Shown here piece by piece: positions 61,666-64,000 of a stretch of 64,000 bases of DNA. The DNA is from an uncultured Maribacter sp. (lineage in GTDB: Bacteria; Bacteroidota; Bacteroidia; Flavobacteriales; Flavobacteriaceae). The DNA lies in assembly GCA_947498505.1 (NCBI GenBank), contig CANMKG010000006.1, positions 216,241 through 280,240 of the forward strand, given 5' to 3'. How positions within the stretch are numbered: position 1 is the stretch's first letter; each line of letters opens with the position of its first letter. Made by a program: the position numbers and the translations under genes. The notes below the pieces were generated by a model, which saw only the letters and a program-made list of their open reading frames with translations, was not told the origin of the DNA and ran no database searches.

Positions 61666-62691
61666 ATGAAAAAATCTCAGCCCACACTTAAAGATATTGC
61701 AGAGGCAGCAAAGGTTTCTATTTCTACAGTGTCAAGAGCACTTAAAGGGCATTCAAGGATAGGTGAAAAAACAAGTAGACGTATTGTAAAACTCGCCACA
61801 GAAATGGGTTATGTTTCGTCTGAGTTTGTGTATTTTGAAAATGATGGGCCAAGTAGACTTATAGGTGTAATAGTTCCAGAGGTTGGGTATCACTTATATG
61901 CGCAGGCAATTAGTGGTATCGAAAAAATTGCGGAAACCCGCGATATGCATATTATTGTATGCCAGTCTAACGAAAGTCAAGAACGAGAACGTAGCATTGT
62001 AAAAGAACTAATAGGATTAAAAGTAGCTGGTGTTATTGCTTCTTTAGCTAGTGAAACTACTGATTTTAGTCATTTTGAAGCTTTACAGAAGAATAAAATC
62101 CCCTTGGTTTTTTTTAATAGAAAGTGTAATGAGATTACTACCGACAAGGTTATTATTGACAATTTTAAAGCCGCTTTTGATGCTACGGCTCATATGATTT
62201 CTATTGGGTGTAAAAAGATTGCTTTTTTGGGTGGCCCAAAAATTTTACAGATAAATAGCGATAGGGCAGAAGGGTATAAGGCCGCACTAAAGGAACACGG
62301 ATTAGTCTTTGATGATGATTTATTGGTGTACACCAAATTTCATAAAGATAGTATGTTGAGCGCTGCGCGTAAATTATTGTATTTGCCAAATTACCCTGAC
62401 GGAGTTCTGGCATTTAGTGATCAAGTGGCTATAAATGTAATGTTAGCAGCAAAAGAACGTGGTATTAAAATGCCTGAGGAAGTTTCGGTTGTAGGCTTTA
62501 ACAACGAGCCTGTAGGCGAATTACTAGAACCCTCATTAACCAGTGTAGATCAACCTTCACGAGCTATGGGTGAAGAGGCTGCCAAACTTATTTTAAAGCA
62601 AATAGACAATGCTAATGCGACGTACGAAACAAAAACCTTAAAATCGTATTTGATAGTTCGGAACTCTACCAATAAGAATAAAGTTTTGTAG
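61666..62691 (+). CDS. LacI-family transcriptional regulator
   Basis: The 341-aa protein has an N-terminal LacI helix-turn-helix (TLKDIAEAAKVSISTVSRALKGHSRIGEKTSRRIVKLATEMGYV, by position 5-48) with the hinge helix, and a periplasmic-binding-protein-like effector domain (about 60-335; IGVIVPEVGYHLYAQAISGIE and EVSVVGFNNEPVGELLEPSLTSVDQPSRAMGEEAA). It is divergent from the six-gene catabolic operon and the tandem TGCGCA dyads lie between. It probably represses the operon until a sugar-acid or its phosphate binds. The effector is unknown. Confidence 0.93.
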   Translation: MKKSQPTLKDIAEAAKVSISTVSRALKGHSRIGEKTSRRIVKLATEMGYVSSEFVYFENDGPSRLIGVIVPEVGYHLYAQAISGIEKIAETRDMHIIVCQSNESQERERSIVKELIGLKVAGVIASLASETTDFSHFEALQKNKIPLVFFNRKCNEITTDKVIIDNFKAAFDATAHMISIGCKKIAFLGGPKILQINSDRAEGYKAALKEHGLVFDDDLLVYTKFHKDSMLSAARKLLYLPNYPDGVLAFSDQVAINVMLAAKERGIKMPEEVSVVGFNNEPVGELLEPSLTSVDQPSRAMGEEAAKLILKQIDNANATYETKTLKSYLIVRNSTNKNKVL

Positions 62692-62705
62692 TTCAGGTTG
62701 TTAGG

Positions 62706-63776
62706 CTATAAATCTATTATAGAAAAATACCATGCAGAATCCGTTAGGGCTCCAGAATTATCATAAATTCTAACTGTAAATCCTGATGTTGTTTGCGAAG
62801 TAATTACAATTGATGCTTCGCTACTGTTTAAAACAGATACGTTAATTATGTAATGGTTTGAACTTGCACTTGTAGAAAACTCTACTTGATAAATACCTGT
62901 TCCAAAACTACTTGCAAACGCCACATTTTGTACATTAAGAGGATTAACTCCATTAAATTTTCCGAAAGCATGAAAAGGGCTATTTACATTTGCGGAGACC
63001 CAATTGGTACCCGTAGCTGTTGCACTTAACAATTCACTAGGATTACCAGTATCGCCATCAGAATCTAAAATATGACCATTGACTCTAACATTACCCGCAA
63101 TATGTAATTTCTCGGTAGGTGTATTGCTTCCAAAATCGCCAATAGCAACTGTTCCTGCACCCGAAAAGTTCAAATTTCGACTATTTAAATTATAGGCTCT
63201 GTCCTCGGTGGCTTGTGTTAAGTTGGTATTAGATAAATTACTACCACCTCCAGAGCCTAGCAGTGGAGCAACATCTATTTGGTTTCCGCTTGTTAGTGGG
63301 TTAGATAAGGTAATTATACTACCATTAAGTTGTAAGTCCGTTAGTTCGTTAGCGGCATCCTTGTCCTCATCTGAAATAATATGATTGTCCATATTACTTT
63401 TGTTCGTGGTAATTTGTGTTTGTAAGTAGGTGTCGCTGTAATATGCTCCATTGTTATTGGTAATTGCATTATCTGGAGCAGTACTAACTATAGTGCCATT
63501 AGTACCACCATTTTGGCAAAGGTTAACCCATTGTATACCGTTAAAATAGTGCACGCAATCCAAATTGGTATTATAAACCAATGCGCCTTCGAGTGGAGTT
63601 ATGGCATTCATTTGTGTTGTAGTCATGCGCGGAATAACAAATGCCTTATCGCTACTTTGCAACTCTAAAACCGAAGCTTGGTGGATAACTTCTGGATTAT
63701 CTCCAATTTTTACTTGTGCATTTAGGCTTACAAGGGTTAAAAGACATAGTAATACAAATAAAGAAAATACTTTCAT
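62706..63776 (-). CDS. Secreted Bacteroidota surface protein with fibre-like repeats
   Basis: The 356-aa protein has a signal peptide (MKVFSLFVLLCLLTLVSLNA, cleavage before QVKIG). The N-terminal part (VKIGDNPEVIHQASVLELQSSDKAFVIPRMTTTQMNAI, about 22-59) is a common motif of flavobacterial surface proteins; the middle is Asn/Thr/Ser-rich, with SNTPTEKLHIAGNVRVNGHILDSDGDTG like phage-tail-fibre or S-layer-type repeats; the end is a beta-rich domain. Function unknown. The start is ATG 63776; the longer frame to 63800 overlaps a -7 box. Confidence 0.75.
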   Translation of the reverse strand: MKVFSLFVLLCLLTLVSLNAQVKIGDNPEVIHQASVLELQSSDKAFVIPRMTTTQMNAITPLEGALVYNTNLDCVHYFNGIQWVNLCQNGGTNGTIVSTAPDNAITNNNGAYYSDTYLQTQITTNKSNMDNHIISDEDKDAANELTDLQLNGSIITLSNPLTSGNQIDVAPLLGSGGGSNLSNTNLTQATEDRAYNLNSRNLNFSGAGTVAIGDFGSNTPTEKLHIAGNVRVNGHILDSDGDTGNPSELLSATATGTNWVSANVNSPFHAFGKFNGVNPLNVQNVAFASSFGTGIYQVEFSTSASSNHYIINVSVLNSSEASIVITSQTTSGFTVRIYDNSGALTDSAWYFSIIDL

Positions 63777-63797
63777 GGCTTTACAGTTAATGGCACA

Positions 63798-63805
63798 CAA
63801 AAATA
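63798..63805 (-). promoter_or_regulatory. -7 box of the surface-protein gene
   Basis: The minus strand reads TATTTTTG, a full TAnnTTTG match 21 nt before ATG 63776; it excludes the longer frame that starts at 63800. Confidence 0.5.
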
Positions 63806-63923
63806 CTAATATTCCGATGAAATTTTTTATATAAATTTTATCGTTTTTTAACCAAAAGGTGCTAATTTAACCAAGTATTTAATATTGTTAAGTTCTTATA
63901 AATATTGATGTCTCTTTGTATAA

Positions 63924-64000
63924 GATTACTATCCTTTTGGAATGCTACTGCCGGGAAGAAAAGGTAACACAAGTGATTACCGTTATGGCTTCCAAGGTCA
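63924..64000 (+). pseudogene. RHS-repeat fragment, 5' truncated, open at window edge
   Basis: The plus-strand frame reads DYYPFGMLLPGRKGN and then TSDYRYGFQG to the edge. That is the conserved junction of flavobacterial RHS/YD-repeat proteins (D-Y-Y-P-F-G-M ... Y-R-Y-G-F-Q-G-Q). The codon before D is a stop (TAA, 63921-63923) and the upstream sequence in this frame does not read as RHS, so the fragment has lost its 5' part. It may be a remnant or an orphan RHS tip cassette; the rest is outside the window. Confidence 0.7.

Noticed and set aside
1..64000. CRISPR array, insertion sequence or prophage
   Set aside because: No regularly spaced repeats, transposase or phage structural genes were seen. 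The fibre-like text in the gene at 62706 is common in flavobacterial surface proteins and does not show a prophage.

Overview
The window is a chromosomal segment of an AT-rich bacterium of the phylum Bacteroidota, almost certainly a marine-type member of the Flavobacteriaceae. The evidence is seen throughout: promoters of the form TTTG-N19-TAnnTTTG, few Shine-Dalgarno sites, DUF3078 and DUF6503 proteins, a TonB-dependent receptor with an N-terminal carboxypeptidase-regulatory-like domain, a FeoB-associated Cys-rich peptide, and an RHS fragment with the DYYPFGM / YRYGFQG motifs. The species cannot be told from this sequence alone.

Layout. 1-12.6 kb is mostly housekeeping: the end of gmk, nadD, a YiaA-like membrane protein, a PiT phosphate transporter with a PhoU-like tail, a dNTP triphosphohydrolase, dxs, tadA and a cold-shock protein, with several lineage-specific proteins of unknown role. 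12.7-18.1 kb holds a ClC-type chloride transporter that lacks the gating glutamate, aspS, a small YwqK/MORN-type secreted protein and a DUF1223 protein. 18.2-25.1 kb is an RND efflux operon (tetR-tolC-mfp-rnd) behind a perfect inverted-repeat operator. 25.1-28.3 kb holds an ECF sigma factor with a small membrane partner, a polyprenyl synthase and a DUF2652 protein. 28.3-32.2 kb is a metal-homeostasis unit: a TonB receptor divergent from an MntR-like regulator and a ZIP transporter, with a 19-bp palindrome between them.

32.3-43.4 kb is the most interesting part: a Pel-like exopolysaccharide locus. It carries a GH114 lipoprotein, a PelF-like glycosyltransferase, a PelG-like membrane protein, a second GH114 protein, an unknown 659-aa polytopic membrane protein, and a 1335-aa lipoprotein that joins a PelA-like Rossmann/deacetylase part to a PelB-like TPR and outer-membrane beta-barrel in one chain. 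No PelD (c-di-GMP receptor), PelC or recognisable PelE is present.

43.4-53.1 kb holds an S9 peptidase, DUF423, a carboxypeptidase-regulatory-like protein, the feoA-feoB-Cys-peptide operon, a SCO protein, rseP and tRNA-Asn. 53.2-62.7 kb is a LacI-controlled catabolic operon: DUF5060 glycoside hydrolase, Gfo/Idh/MocA dehydrogenase, MFS transporter, DUF1537 acid-sugar kinase, cyclase-family hydrolase and a beta-decarboxylating dehydrogenase. It looks like a route from a plant or algal glycan to a phosphorylated sugar acid and then a triose phosphate. The window ends with a surface protein and a truncated RHS fragment.

Several starts were moved downstream from the longest reading frame because of family starts, signal peptides, or a promoter -7 box lying inside the longer frame (for example the dehydrogenase at 61516 and the surface protein at 63776).
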